A stretch of DNA of 64,000 nt from Hypomesus transpacificus (taxonomy: Eukaryota > Chordata > Actinopteri > Osmeriformes > Osmeridae), in the NCBI RefSeq assembly GCF_021917145.1, contig NC_061082.1, positions 21,364,596-21,428,595 of the forward strand, in the 5' to 3' direction. A program made the position numbers and the translations under genes. Below are positions 12,546-25,326 of this stretch, piece by piece; position 1 is the stretch's first letter, and every line of letters starts with the position of its first letter. The notes beneath the pieces are model-generated. The model saw only the letters and a list, made by a program, of their open reading frames with translations. It did no database searches and had not been told where the DNA came from.

Positions 12546-12766
12546 GATATTTTCATCTGATTTCTCTTTATTGTAACTCCTCCTTCTTAAGCGTCTAATA
12601 TTGTTTGACGGTATTGTCAGAAGGGCTGTGGTGAAGCAAGGAACGCAGACGATATAGGCCTCAGTAGAAACATTTATTTTGATATTATCTTTGGATAAAT
12701 GTGCACATTTTTGGGAAGTAACCGATCTCCACAACTTCACGGATATTAAGTGATCCTTGGATAACG

Positions 12767-15106
12767 ATGGATGTTTCCGTGAGGATTCTGTTCCCTCTGC
12801 TTTGTTTATGGGAGGTATCATCCGGGCAGATTTCTTACTCCGTCTCAGAGGAGGTGAACAAGGGAACCGTAGTTGGAAATATCGCTAAAGATCTCAATCT
12901 TAACGTTCAGCAACTGGAGTCTCGTATGTTTCAGGTTGTATCTGAATCGAGCAAGAAGTATTTTGATGTCAATCTGAAGTCCGGTGTTTTGTTCGTGAAT
13001 GAGAGAATTGACCGAGAAGAGATTTGTGGGACCAGTGAGAAATGCTCCCTGAGTGTACAGGCTGTGGCGCACAATCCCATGAATATCTTTCGTGTTGAAA
13101 TAACTGTAATGGATATAAATGACAATGGTCCTGTTTTTACAGCTAAATCCCTCACATTAAATGTTTATGAAAACGCGGCCGTGGGAGAACGTTTTCTTCT
13201 GCCGGTGGCTAAGGACGCGGATGTGGGCAGTAACTCAGTAAAAGCCTACAAGCTGAGTCCAAACGAACTGTTCTCTCTGGATGTGCAGAGCGGAGGAGAG
13301 CAGAGTGAGTCCGCTGAGTTGGTGATACAGAAACCTTTAGACCGAGAGAAACAGGCTGTGATTCAGCTCGTACTGACTGCTGTAGATGGAGGGAAACCTC
13401 CCAGATCAGGGACGTTACAGATAATTATACAAGTTATGGATATTAATGACAATAACCCCGTTTTCAGCAAGCCTCTTTACAAAGTGAAAGTTGCGGAGAA
13501 TGTTAAGATAGGTACCAAAATAATATCTCTAACGGCAACAGATATAGATGAAGGGGTGAACAGTAAAATTCTGTACTCGTTTGTTGGACATGATCATGCC
13601 AAAGAATTAGAGCTCTTCTCTATTGATCCTGAAATAGGTGAAATATCAATCATAAGTGACCTGGACTATGAAGAAAATGTCGGAGTTGAGTTGCGCGTGC
13701 AGGCAGCCGAGCAAGGCCATCCTCCAAAAACCACACACTGCAAAGTTTTGGTAGAAATAATTGATATAAATGATAATGCGCCACAAATATCAATTATGTC
13801 ACTTATGAGCACAGTTAGAGAAGATTCTAAATCAGGTGCTGCAGTTGCATTGATAACATTTTCAGATAAAGATGGCGGTAAAAATGGAGTTGTAAACGGT
13901 CACATCAGCGGAACTGTCCCGTTTAAACTTCAGTCTTCTTATAAAAACCAGTACTCTCTGGTAGTGGACGGACCTTTAGATAGAGAGCGTCACCCCGAGT
14001 ACAACATCACCATCACAGCCGTAGATGAGGGATCCCCCCCTCTCTCTAGCACCAGTGTTGTTACTGTGCATATTTCTGATGTGAACGACAACCCACCTCG
14101 CTTCCCAGAGCCCATTGTCAACGTGTATTTAAAAGAAAACAGTCCAGTTGGAGACCTGGTAGTTAGCGTGCATGCTCAAGATACTGATGAAAACGACAAC
14201 GCGCGTGTCTCATATTCTCTGAAAAGCACTTCATCGCTTATCAACATGAATGATTTGACGGGCGAAATACACAGTCTACAGTCGTTTGACTACGAGGAAA
14301 CTAAACGATTCCAGTTCCAAGTTCAGGCCACAGACGTTGGTGTTCCTCCTCTGAGCAGCAACGTGACTGTGAACGTTTTTATCCTGGATGAGAATGACAA
14401 CACTCCTGTTATTCTCCCGCCCTATTCTGACCAAGGCTCTGTCAACTCTGAGAACATTCCCTACTCTGCTGAAGCGGGCTACTTTGTGGCCAAGATCAGG
14501 GCTGTAGACGCAGACTCTGGTTACAATGCGCTGCTCTCTTATCACATCTCTGAACCAAAGGGGCCGAATCTGTTCAGAATTGGAAGCAGCAATGGAGAGA
14601 TCAGGACTAAGAGACGCATGAGTGACAATGACTTAAAAACTCACCCGCTGGTCATAGTGGTGTCTGACAATGGAGACCCTTCCCTGTCTGCCACTGTGTC
14701 TATTGATGTTGTGGTGGTAGAAAGTACAGGTGACATGCACACAACTTTCAGACAGCTACCAGTAAAGGAGGAGAGTTTCTCAGATCTAAACCTGTATCTG
14801 CTCATCTCCATAGCCTCAGTATCTGTGATATTTCTACTGAGCCTCATCAGTTTAATAGCGGTAAAGTGCCACAAGACAGACGGCAGTTTCAGTAGGTACA
14901 GCGCCCCAATGATAACCACCCACCCTGACGGGAGCTGGTCTTACTCCAAATCTACTCAGCAGTATGACGTGTGTTTTAGCTCAGACACAATGAAGAGTGA
15001 CGTGGTGGTTTTCCCCACGTCGTTTCCACCTGGTGACGGGGAGCTGATCAGTATCAATGGAGGAGACACTTTCAGTAGGACTCAAACTCTGCCCACCTGC
15101 GAGAAG
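12767..15106 (+). CDS. pcdha: Protocadherin alpha variable exon V6
   Basis: 780 codons, with the same three-codon EC5 deletion as V5. Signal peptide [20 protein letters not shown], with Arg for the usual Trp. EC1 contains LNVQQLESR (others LNVQELESR) and ends [11 protein letters not shown]2 has NELFSLD and [11 protein letters not shown], departures from the otherwise very constant EC2 tract. EC5 reads [11 protein letters not shown] where most have ATDGG; V8 shares this. Donor GAG-AAG|gtaaga at 15106/15107. Closest intact relative of truncated V4 in EC3-EC4. Confidence 0.96.
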
Positions 15107-15231
15107 GTAAGAAGATTGCTCACTTCTCAAAGAAAATTGCAGAATGCAACACCAGTGCTGTAATTTATTTTTGACTTGTGGATTTTTTATAATGTTTGAT
15201 TACACTGCATTGCAATGGTATGAAGTTCGTG

Positions 15232-15258
15232 TTCAGCACCGCTGTGCTGGACAGCGAC
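15232..15258 (+). promoter_or_regulatory. RE1/NRSE-like site, expanded spacing, after V6
   Basis: TTCAGCACC, 8-nt spacer, GGACAGCGAC: perfect half-sites. A transposon insertion begins about 13 bp downstream without disrupting it. Confidence 0.7.
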
Positions 15259-15270
15259 ATCACAGAGTTA

Positions 15271-15772
15271 GCGCAAGGGGTCCCATTATCGTCCACCTAG
15301 TTCTCGACGCTCGTTAGCAATGTTACCAAAATTTCGTTATAACACAAATTTAAATCGTTATGTCACAGCATTATATTTTAATATATAGATACACACCTAT
15401 TTCATAACAGTCCGGTTTTGAAATCCAATCCGGATATGCCTAGAAATGTTACTTTCCTGATTTTAGCAGTTAGCCAGGGGGTCCCATTATCGTCCACCCA
15501 ACCACTTTCAATGGAGAATTGTCAGTTTGACGCTGCGGAAGGCAGATGGTACACATATTCAATGTACACGATATGTACACATACTCAAATCTCGAAGTAA
15601 GAAGCTGTAATTTGGTGTGCAGCAATATAAGATCTCTACATGTCGATGAGTTACTTTCTTTCGTTGCTGCTGCATATCTTCTTTAAGAAATTAACGGAAG
15701 AAACGGTTGTGGACGATAATGGGGCCCCGAACGTTGGAGATTTAGAGTGGACGATAATAGGGCCCTTTACAC
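15271..15772. mobile_element. MITE-like DNA transposon with doubled inverted ends
   Basis: The left end (15277-15296) reads GGGGTCCCATTATCGTCCAC, and an inverted match closes the element at about 15747-15766. Additional copies lie inside: same orientation at about 15478-15497, inverted at about 15709-15728. The interval interrupts spacer sequence that is continuous in the V3, V7 and V8 flanks, so it is an insertion of about 0.5 kb. Two outer and two inner repeats suggest one element nested in another, or a doubled terminal repeat. No transposase frame. No clear target-site duplication was found, so superfamily is left open. Confidence 0.7.
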
Positions 15773-15941
15773 CGGTACTCCCATTTTTGAGTTCACAATT
15801 ATGTCTGGAATTTTAGTTTAATACATGAAATGCCGGCAATTGCAGATCTTTAGGTTTCATATATCAATATTAGTGAGAGCTGTCAGGGACCATACTTTAA
15901 GTTCTAGAAACTGGATTGAAGAGTGCGCTCTAAATTCTGTA

Positions 15942-15968
15942 GACACAAGGCGTCGCTATAGACCGTGA
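15942..15968 (+). promoter_or_regulatory. CSE-type promoter element of V7 (class A)
   Basis: ACACAAGGCGTCGCTATAGA then CCGTG, about 220 bp before the V7 ATG; CTCCTCCTT box at 16007-16015. It lies about 170 bp beyond the transposon insertion, so the promoter is intact. Confidence 0.75.
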
Positions 15969-16186
15969 TTTAAAACGCAGTTTGATCACTAATCTATTAT
16001 TACAATCTCCTCCTTTCTCTCCTGGCCTCCATTGCGCGTATTGCTTTGTCAGTGTCGCACGATACCATACGTCTGAGGAACACGTATTTTAGAAGATTAT
16101 GTTAGCATTTGAAACAACTGTGCTTATTTTGTTTGAAGTAACTGATCTCCACAACCTCACGGATATTTAATAATCCTTGGATAACG

Positions 16187-18535
16187 ATGGATGTTTCCGT
16201 GTGGATTCTTTTCCCTCTGATTTGTTTATGGGAGGTATCATCCGGTCAGATTTCTTACTCCGTCTCAGAGGAGGTGAACAAGGGAACCGCTGTTGGAAAT
16301 ATCGCTAAAGACCTCAATCTCAATGTTCAGGAACTGGAGTCTCGTATGTTACAGGTTGTATCTGAATCGAGCAAAAAGTATTTTGATGTGAATCTTAAGT
16401 CCGGTGTTCTGTTCGTGAATGAGAGAATCGACCGAGAGGAGCTTTGTGGGACCAATGAGAAATGCTCTTTGAGTGTAGAAGCTTTGGCGCACAATCCCAT
16501 GAGCATCTTTCGTGTTGAAATAACTATTATCGATATAAATGACAATAGTCCCATTTTTTCTGTCAAGTCACTTACATTGAATATTTCTGAAAATGCGGCG
16601 ACTGGAGAACACTTTTTTCTACCAGTGGCCTCCGACTCGGATGTGGGTAGTAACTCAGTGAAATCCTACAAGCTGAGTCCAAATGAACATTTCTCTCTGG
16701 ATGTGCAGAGCGGAGGAGAGCAGAGTGTGTCTGCTGAGTTGGTGCTACAGAAACCTTTAGACCGAGAGAAACAGACTGTGATTCAGCTTGTACTGACTGC
16801 TGTGGACGGAGGGAAACCTCCTAGATCAGGGACTTTGCCAATCGTGGTAAATGTATTGGACATCAATGATAATAACCCTGTTTTCAGCAAACCTCTTTAC
16901 AAAGTCAAAGTAGCAGAAAATATCAAGATGGGTAGTAAGATAATATCTCTCACTGCAACGGATTTAGATGAAGGTATGAATAGTAACATTCTGTATTCTT
17001 TCGTGCGACATGGTAATTCTAAAGGATACGGTATGTTCTCTATCGATCCTCAGTCTGGTGAAATATCAGTTATAGGTCACCTGGATTATGAAGAAAATGT
17101 TGGAGTTGAGTTGCGCGTTCAAGCTGCTGATCAAGGCCATCCTCCAAAAACCACCCAGTGCAAAGTTTTAGTGGAAGTCATCGACATGAATGACAACGCG
17201 CCACAGATTTCAATTACCTCGCTTATAAGCACAGTTAGAGAGGATTCTGAATCAGGTGCTGCGGTTGCATTGATAAGACTCTCTGATAAAGATGGCGGTA
17301 AAAATGGAGTTGTGAACGGCGAGATCAGTGGAACTGTTCCGTTTAAACTTCAGTCGTCTTATAAAAACCAGTACTCTCTGGTAGTGGACGGACCTTTAGA
17401 TAGAGAGCGTCACCCCGAGTACAATATCACCATCACAGCCGTAGATGAGGGAACGCCCCCTCTCTCTAGCACCAGTGTTGTTACTGTGCACATTTCTGAT
17501 GTGAACGACAACCCACCCCGCTTCCCAGAGCCCATTGTCAACGTGTATTTAAAAGAAAATAGTCCAGTTGGAAACCTGGTAGTTATTGCAAATGCGCACG
17601 ATGCGGATGAAAACGACAACGCGCATATATCATATTCTCTGAAAGGTAGTGCTATGGCTTCATCACTAATCAATATTAATGAGTTGACGGGCGAAATATA
17701 CACTCTGCAGTCGTTTAACTATGAAGAAACTAAACGATTCCAGTTCCAAGTTCAGGCCACAGACGGTGGTGTTCCTCCTCTGAGCAGCAACGTGACTGTG
17801 AACGTTTTCATCCTGGATGAGAATGACAACACTCCTGTTATTCTCCCGCCTTATTCTGACCAAGGCTCTGTCAACTCTGAGAACATTCCCTACTCTGCTG
17901 AAGCGGGCTACTTTGTGGCCAAGATCAGGGCTGTAGACGCAGACTCTGGTTACAATGCGCTGCTCTCTTATCACATCTCTGAACCAAAGGGGCCGAATCT
18001 GTTCAGAATTGGAAGCAGCAATGGAGAGATCAGGACTAAGAGACGCATGAGTGACAATGACTTGAAATCTCACCCGCTGGTCATAGTGGTGTCTGACAAT
18101 GGAGACCCTTCCCTGTCTGCCACTGTGTCTATTGATGTTGTGGTGGTTGAAAGTACAGGTGACATGCAGACAACTTTCAGACAGCTACCAGTACAAGAGG
18201 AGAGTTTCTCAGATCTAAACCTGTACCTGCTCATCTCCATAGCCTCAGTATCAGTGATATTTCTACTGAGCCTCATCAGTTTAATAGCGGTAAAGTGCCA
18301 CAAGACAGACGGCAGTTTCAGCAGGTACAGCGCCCCAATGATAACCACCCACCCTGACGGGAGCTGGTCTTACTCCAAATCTACTCAGCAGTATGACGTG
18401 TGTTTTAGCTCAGACACAATGAAGAGTGACGTGGTAGTTTTCCCCACGTCGTTTCCACCTGGTGACGGGGAGCTGATCAGTATCAATGGAGGAGACACTT
18501 TCAGTAGGACTCAAACTCTGCCCACCTGCGAAAAG
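16187..18535 (+). CDS. pcdha: Protocadherin alpha variable exon V7
   Basis: 783 codons. Signal peptide [22 protein letters not shown]1 Cx5C CGTNEKC; linkers DINDNSP, DINDNNP, DMNDNAP, DVNDNPP, DENDNTP; membrane helix and LPTCEK end as in V2. EC2 opens with [15 protein letters not shown], slightly off the common AEDADVG. Juxtamembrane LPVQEESF replaces the LPVKEESF of the other exons. Donor AAG|gtaaga at 18535/18536; intron read-through would add about 31 residues. Start by conserved leader. Intact. Confidence 0.96.
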
Positions 18536-18683
18536 GTAAGAAGAATTCACACAACTAAAAGGAAATTGCACAATGCAACGTTGATGCCATTGGCTAATGT
18601 TTCTTTTCTACGTAATTTTTATAATTTTTAAGGTTTACTCGTTTTGGTTGATTACACTGCATTGTATTATTATCAAGTTAGCG

Positions 18684-18710
18684 TTCAGCACCGCTTCACT
18701 GGACAGCAAA
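18684..18710 (+). promoter_or_regulatory. RE1/NRSE-like site, expanded spacing, after V7
   Basis: TTCAGCACC, 8-nt spacer, GGACAGCAAA; right half weaker than most. About 150 bp after the V7 donor. Confidence 0.55.
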
Positions 18711-18904
18711 ACCGCAAAATTGTTACTCCTCTCTTTGAATTTACAATTATGTCTGGAATTGCAGTTTAGTAAAATCAAACCCTTTTTCTGGCACTTGTAG
18801 ATCTTTAGGATTCCTCTATGAATATTAGGTATAGTAGTGAGAGCTGTCAGGGACCATACTTTAAGTTCTAGAAACTGGATTGAAGAGTGCGCTCTCAATT
18901 CTGT

Positions 18905-18931
18905 AGACACAAGGCGTCGCTATAGACCATG
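18905..18931 (+). promoter_or_regulatory. CSE-type promoter element of V8 (class A)
   Basis: ACACAAGGCGTCGCTATAGA then CCATG, about 220 bp before the V8 ATG; CTCCTCCTT box at 18971-18979. Confidence 0.75.
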
Positions 18932-19151
18932 ATTTAAAACGCAGTCGGATCATTAATCTATTATTACAAACTCCTCCTTTCTCTCCTGGCTTCCATTGCG
19001 CGTATTGCTTTGTCAGTGTTGCACGATACTATACCTCTGAGGAACACGTATTCAGAAGAGTATGCTTGCATTTGAAACAATTGTGCTTATTCATTTTTTC
19101 GAGTAACTGATCTCCACAAACTCACGGATATTTAATAATAATTGGATAACG

Positions 19152-21500
19152 ATGGATGTTTTTGTGTTGAATCTATTTCCCCTGCTTTGTCTATGGGAGG
19201 TATCATACGGTCAGATTTCTTACTCGGTCTCAGAGGAGGTGAACAAGGGAACCGCTATTGGAAATATCGCTAAAGATCTCAATCTCAATGTTCAGGAACT
19301 GGAGTCTCGTATGTTTCAGGTTGTATCTGAATCGAGCAAGAAGTATTTTGATGTGAATCTGAAGTCCGGTGTTTTGTTCGTGAATGAAAGAATCGACCGA
19401 GAGGAGATTTGTGGGACCAATGAGAAATGTTCTCTGAGTGTACAGGCTGTGGCGCACAATCCTTTGAATATTTTTACCATTGAAATTTATATTCTTGACA
19501 TTAATGACAATGAGCCTTTGTTCTCGGTTAGTTCACTGACATTGAACATAACGGAAAACGCAGCAGCAGGAGATCGATTTCTTCTGCCAGTTGCTGAGGA
19601 CACAGATGTGGGCATTAACTCTGTCAAGATCTACAAGCTGAGTCCAAATGAACACTTCTCGTTGGATGTGCAGAGTGGAGGAGAGCAGAGTGTGTCTGCT
19701 GAGTTGGTGCTACAGAAACCTTTAGACCGAGAGAAACAGGCAGTGATTCAGCTCGTACTGACTGCTGTAGACGGCGGAAAACCTCCCAGATCCGGTACTT
19801 TAGAGATAATGATACATGTTATGGATATCAATGACAATAATCCAGTGTTTAGCAAATCACTGTATAAAGTGAAAGTTGCAGAAAATATTGATATTGGATC
19901 AAAAATACTACGTGTCTCAGCCACAGATAAAGACGAAGGTATAAACGGTGATATAATGTACTCTTTCGTTGGACACGGGAATGCTAAAGGTTATGAAATG
20001 TTTTCTATAGATCCTTATTCTGGAGAAATATCAGTGAGAGGTGACCTTGATTATGAGGTAAACGTTGGTATTGAGCTGCGCGTGCAGGCGGCTGATCAAG
20101 GACAACATCCTAAAACTACCCATTGCAAAGTTTTAGTAGAAGTCATCGACATGAATGATAACGCGCCACAGATATCAGTGACGTCACTCATGAGCACAGT
20201 TAGGGAAGATGCTGAATCAGGTGCAGCGGTAGCGTTAGTAATGCTGTCTGATAAAGATGGCGGTAAAAATGGAGTTGTAAACGGCCACATCAGCGGAACT
20301 GTTCCGTTTAAACTGCAGTCTTCTTATAAAAACAAGTACTCTCTGGTAGTGGACGGACCTTTAGATAGAGAGCGTCACCCCGAGTACAACATCACCATCA
20401 CAGCCGTAGATGAGGGAACGCCCCCTCTCTCTAGCACCAGTGTTGTTACTGTGCACATTTCTGATGTGAACGACAACCCACCCCGCTTCCCAGAGCCCAT
20501 TGTCAACGTGTATTTAAAAGAAAATAGTCCAGTTGGAGACATGGTGGTTAGTGTGAATGCATATGATGCTGATGAAAAAGAAAACGCGCATTTATCATAC
20601 TCTATAAAAAGTAGTGGCATGTCCTCCTCGCTATTCAACATTAATGATTTAACAGGCGAAATATACAGTCTGCAGTCGTTTAACTACGAAGAAATGAAAC
20701 GATTCCAGTTCCAAGTTCAGGCCACAGACGTTGGTGTTCCTCCTCTGAGCAGCAACGTGACCTTGAACGTTTTTATCCTGGATGAGAATGACAACACTCC
20801 TGTTATTCTCCCGCCCTATTCTGACCAAGGCTCTGTCAACTCTGAGAACATTCCCTACTCTGCTGAAGCGGGCTACTTTGTGGCCAAGATCAGGGCTGTA
20901 GACGCAGACTCTGGTTACAATGCGCTGCTCTCTTATCACATCTCTGAACCAAAGGGGCCGAATCTATTCAGAATTGGAAGCAGCAATGGAGAGATCAGGA
21001 CTAAGAGACGCATGAGTGACAATGACTTAAAAACTCACCCGCTGGTCATAGTGGTGTCTGACAATGGAGACCCTTCCCTGTCTGCCACTGTGTCTATTGA
21101 TGTTGTGGTGGTTGAAAGTACAGGTGACATGCAGACAACTTTCAGACAGCTACCAGTAAAAGAGGAGAGTTTCTCAGATCTAAACCTGTACCTGCTCATC
21201 TCCATAGCCTCAGTATCCGTGATATTTCTACTGAGCCTCATCTGTTTAATAGCGGTAAAGTGCCACAAGACAGACGGCAGTTTCAGTAGGTACAGCGCCC
21301 CAATGATAACCACCCACCCTGACGGGAGCTGGTCTTACTCCAAATCTACTCAGCAGTATGACGTGTGTTTTAGCTCAGACACAATGAAGAGTGACGTGGT
21401 AGTTTTCCCCACATCGTTTCCACCTGGTGACGGGGAGCTGATCAGTATCAATGGAGGAGACACTTTCAGTAGGACTCAAACTCTGCCCACCTGCGAGAAG
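19152..21500 (+). CDS. pcdha: Protocadherin alpha variable exon V8
   Basis: 783 codons. Signal peptide [20 protein letters not shown] is the most altered of the MDVS group. EC1 Cx5C CGTNEKC; linkers DINDNEP, DINDNNP, DMNDNAP, DVNDNPP, DENDNTP. The EC5 loop [13 protein letters not shown] differs from the common [13 protein letters not shown], and the exon shares ATDVGVPP with V6. The membrane region has SLICLIAV, adding a cysteine. Donor GAG-AAG|gtaagg at 21500/21501. Start by leader GGATAACGATGG. Intact. Confidence 0.96.
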
Positions 21501-21642
21501 GTAAGGATATTGCATACTTCTAAAAGAAAATTGCAGAATGCAACGTCAATGTTATAATTTATTTTTGACTTGTAGTTTTTAAATTATGAACGATTGTTTA
21601 TAATGGTTGATTATACTGCATTGCAATGGTATAAAGTTCATG

Positions 21643-21669
21643 GTCAGCACCACTGTGCTGGACAGCGAC
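21643..21669 (+). promoter_or_regulatory. RE1/NRSE-like site, expanded spacing, after V8
   Basis: GTCAGCACC, 8-nt spacer, GGACAGCGAC. This flank is the intact counterpart of the V3 flank that was fused to V4. Confidence 0.65.
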
Positions 21670-21848
21670 ATTGGAAAGTTGGTACTTTTGAATCCACAAT
21701 TGTGTCTGCAATTATAGTTTAATAAAATTAAATAAAATGCTGGCAATTGTAGATCTTTAGGATTCCTCTATGGATATCAGTGCGAGCTGTCAGGGACGAT
21801 ACTTTTAAGTTCTAGTAACTGGATTTAAGAGTGTGCTCTCACTTCTTT

Positions 21849-21875
21849 AGACACAAGGCGTCGCTATAGACCGTG
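21849..21875 (+). promoter_or_regulatory. CSE-type promoter element of V9 (class A)
   Basis: ACACAAGGCGTCGCTATAGA then CCGTG, about 200 bp before the V9 ATG; CTCCTCCTT box at 21913-21921. Downstream of the box the leader is unrelated to the other class A exons. Confidence 0.75.
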
Positions 21876-22073
21876 ATTTCAAACGATTTGATTACTAATG
21901 TATTATTACAAACTCCTCCTTTCTCTCCTGGCCTCCATTGCGCGTCTAGTGCTTTGTCAGTGTCGCACGATATCAAATGTGTTGGGAAAGTCTTTGAGAA
22001 AAAGAGGTGGCGTATATTTTTCTATGCCGTCTTTCATTGACGCCATCAAGGTTTTTACTATCTGTGGATAGCG

Positions 22074-24446
22074 ATGGGTCTCTCCATCCTCGGATGCTTC
22101 TGCTGTGCTACTCTGCTGTTGCTTAGTTTGGTGGATTTATCTTCCTGTCAGATCGTCTATTCCGTCTCAGAGGAAGTGAACAAGGGAACCGTAGTTGGAA
22201 ATATCGCCAAGGATCTAAATCTCAATGTTCAGGAACTGGAGTCCCGTATGTTTCAGATTGTGTCTGGATCTAAGACGAAATATTTCGAGGTAAATCGTAA
22301 AACGGGCGCCCTTTTTGTAAGTGAAAGAATCGACAGAGAGGAGATTTGTGGGACTAGCAAGAAATGTTCTATAAATGTAGAGGCCATGGCCCAAATTCCA
22401 CATAGTCTTTATCGGATTGAAATAGACATACTAGACGTAAACGATAACGCGCCGTTTTTCTCAGTGAATAAACTGACGTTAAATATAACAGAAAATGCAA
22501 TTACAGGAGACACGTTTCTCTTGCCTATCGCAAAAGATCCGGACGTGGGCAGTAACTCGGTGAAAGCCTACAAGCTGAGTACAAATGAACACTTCTCTCT
22601 GGATGTGCAGAGCGGAGTAGAGCAAAGTAAGTCTGCTGAGTTGGTATTACAGAAACCTTTAGACCGAGAGAAACAGGCTGTGATTCAGCTCTTACTGACT
22701 GCTGTAGACGGAGGAAAACCTCCCAGATCCAGTACTCTACAGATCTCAGTGAATGTTATGGATATTAATGACAATTATCCTGTTTTCAGTCAGACATTAT
22801 ACAAAGTAAAAGTTAAAGAGAATACGGCAAAAGACACTAAGATCGTTTCAGTTTTAGCAACGGATTTAGATGAAGGAGTGAACGGTGAAATAACATATTC
22901 TTTGGTGCGAGATGGCACTGAAGATAGGCCAGACTTATTCACCATTAATCCCCAGACAGGAGTCATTGAGATAACGGGACTTATTGACCATGAAAAAAAT
23001 CCTGCAATTGAGTTAAGAGTCCAAGCTAAAGACAGAGGCATTCCTCCTAGAAGCACCCATTGTAAAGTTTTAATTGAAGTTGTCGATGAAAATGACAACG
23101 CACCTGCCATCTCGATAACTTCCCTTATAGACACAGTACAGGAGGACGTTAAAGCGGGCACCGCTGTAGCTTTGGTCACCGTGACCGATGGCGACGGAGG
23201 TAAAAATGGAGCGGTGCAGTGTAGCATTGCTACACCTGTTCCTTTCAAGCTGCAACCCTCATATAAAAACTATTACTCGCTTGTGGTCGACGGGCCGTTG
23301 GACAGGGAGCTAGCATCCCAGTATAATGTGACAATTGTAGCCGTGGATGAAGGGACACCACCTCTCTCTAGCTCCAGTGTCGTTACGGTTCTAATATCTG
23401 ATGTGAACGACAATTCACCTCGTTTTTCAGACCGCGTCTCAAACGTTTATTTGAAAGAGAATAGTCCCGTGGGTTTTCTTATTGCCACGGTGACTGCGCA
23501 TGATTCTGATATTAATGAAAACGCACAGATTTCTTATTCATTGATTGAAGAAGGGAATACCACACCGGCATCCACAATGGTAAATATGAACTCTTTAACT
23601 GGAGAAATATACACCTTGCAGTCGTTTGACTATGAAGAAACTAAACGATTTCAGTTCCAAGTTCAGGCCACAGACGGTGGTGTTCCTCCTCTGAGCAGCA
23701 ACGTGACTGTGAACGTTTTCATCCTGGATGAGAATGACAACACTCCTGTTATTCTCCCACCCTATTCTGACCAAGGCTCTGTCAACTCTGAGAACATTCC
23801 CTACTCTGCTGAAGCGGGCTACTTTGTGGCCAAGATCAGGGCTGTAGATGCAGACTCTGGTTACAATGCGCTGCTCTCTTATCACATCTCTGAACCAAAG
23901 GGGCCGAATCTGTTCAGAATTGGAAGCAGCAATGGAGAGATCAGGACTAAGAGACGCATGAGTGACAATGACTTAAAAACTCACCCGCTGGTCATAGTGG
24001 TGTCTGACAATGGAGACCCTTCTCTGTCTGCCACTGTGTCTATTGATGTTGTGGTGGTTGAAAGTACAGGTGACATGCAGACAACTTTCAGACAGCTACC
24101 AGTAAAGGAGGAGAGTTTCTCAGATCTAAACCTGTATCTGCTCATCTCCATAGCCTCAGTATCAGTGATATTTCTACTGAGCCTCATCAGTTTAATAGCG
24201 GTCAAATGCCACAAGACAGATGGCAGTTTCAGCAGGTACAGCGCCCCAATGATAACCACCCACCCTGACGGGAGCTGGTCTTACTCCAAATCTACTCAGC
24301 AGTATGACGTGTGTTTTAGCTCAGACACAATGAAGAGTGACGTGGTAGTTTTCCCCACGTCGTTTCCACCTGGTGACGGGGAGCTGATCAGTATCAATGG
24401 AGGAGACACTTTCAGTAGGACTCAAACTCTGCCCACCTGCGAAAAG
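22074..24446 (+). CDS. pcdha: Protocadherin alpha variable exon V9 (divergent ectodomain)
   Basis: 791 codons. A different signal peptide ([20 protein letters not shown]) precedes EC1, which first matches the common group ([19 protein letters not shown]) and then diverges ([15 protein letters not shown]). Cx5C is CGTSKKC. EC3-EC5 are clearly separate: linkers DENDNAP after EC3 and DVNDNSP after EC4, and an EC5 loop of [16 protein letters not shown]. From [13 protein letters not shown] to LPTCEK it rejoins the common sequence. Donor AAG|gtaaat at 24446/24447, weaker than its neighbours. Looks like a mosaic of an old paralogue with converted 5' and 3' parts. Start chosen by signal peptide; the leader is GTGGATAGCGATGGG. 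Confidence 0.96.
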
Positions 24447-24729
24447 GTAAATACATGCTACCTGTTGTCCGATACCGATTCCCTTTTTCAGGAGTTAGCT
24501 ATTTTCATGTCTAGAGTAATCTGTTTGATTTCTTAAAGCTGCAAAATGCGACTTTTTTATTTATTGTCTCATGATGTATTTCAGTTCCACCCCCTTACAA
24601 TCTTACTGCAGTGGTAAAAAGTGTATATTGTGCATCATTACATAACTGTCTATACAAGGTAGTTCCACTCTAATTGGTCCTGTCAGTAGCTTAAACAAAA
24701 ATGGCTTTATAAACTGCTCATTGTTCAGA

Positions 24730-24756
24730 TTCAGCACCGCTGTCTCGGACAGCGAC
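24730..24756 (+). promoter_or_regulatory. RE1/NRSE-like site, expanded spacing, after V9
   Basis: TTCAGCACC, 8-nt spacer, GGACAGCGAC: perfect half-sites, about 285 bp after the V9 donor, in a flank otherwise unlike the common spacers. Confidence 0.7.
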
Positions 24757-25299
24757 ACGTGACTCCCCATGCTCTGGCTTGATATATAAGGATTCTCTTT
24801 GCTTTTTTTTTTTTTTTTACATTTCTGTAACCACATACTCATTTTAATTCAACGGTCTTGGTACAATTTTTCATTCTAGTAGTATAAAGGTATTCACCTG
24901 CCACTTGTTATAGGTTGCAATGTCACCTTGCGTTTGAGTTTTTCCTGGAGTTGGGCAATAGACCTATCGTGGCTCATTGTTTTCACATACTACCAGCGCA
25001 GGTGTCGTAGCTTTCAATATTCTTATTTCTTACGTATTTCAGCCACATGCCATCACAACTGTATTGTAGTAGTAAAAGGTTACTTTTGTTTACCCTTGCG
25101 TAATTACGCATATCCAATATTGATTTGCAAGAGCGTCCAACATATACAAGCTGCAATTAATTAGTAGTATTTATTATTATTTTTCTACATGGACTACAGT
25201 AGTCTCCCGAATTATATGTATCCGTTTCATAAACGCGAATATTGATATGATTCCAGATGAATCAACGCTCTCGGTTTATTGCTCACCCATTTCTGAAGA

Positions 25300-25326
25300 A
25301 ACACAGGATGTCGCTGTTGACCGTGA
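25300..25326 (+). promoter_or_regulatory. CSE-type promoter element of V10
   Basis: ACACAGGATGTCGCTGTTGA then CCGTG, about 215 bp before the V10 ATG; CTCCTCCTT box at 25355-25363. Core and box are kept though flanks are neither class A nor B. The long V9-V10 spacer (24447-25533) otherwise shows only an AT-rich stretch and a poly-T run near 24802. Confidence 0.75.
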
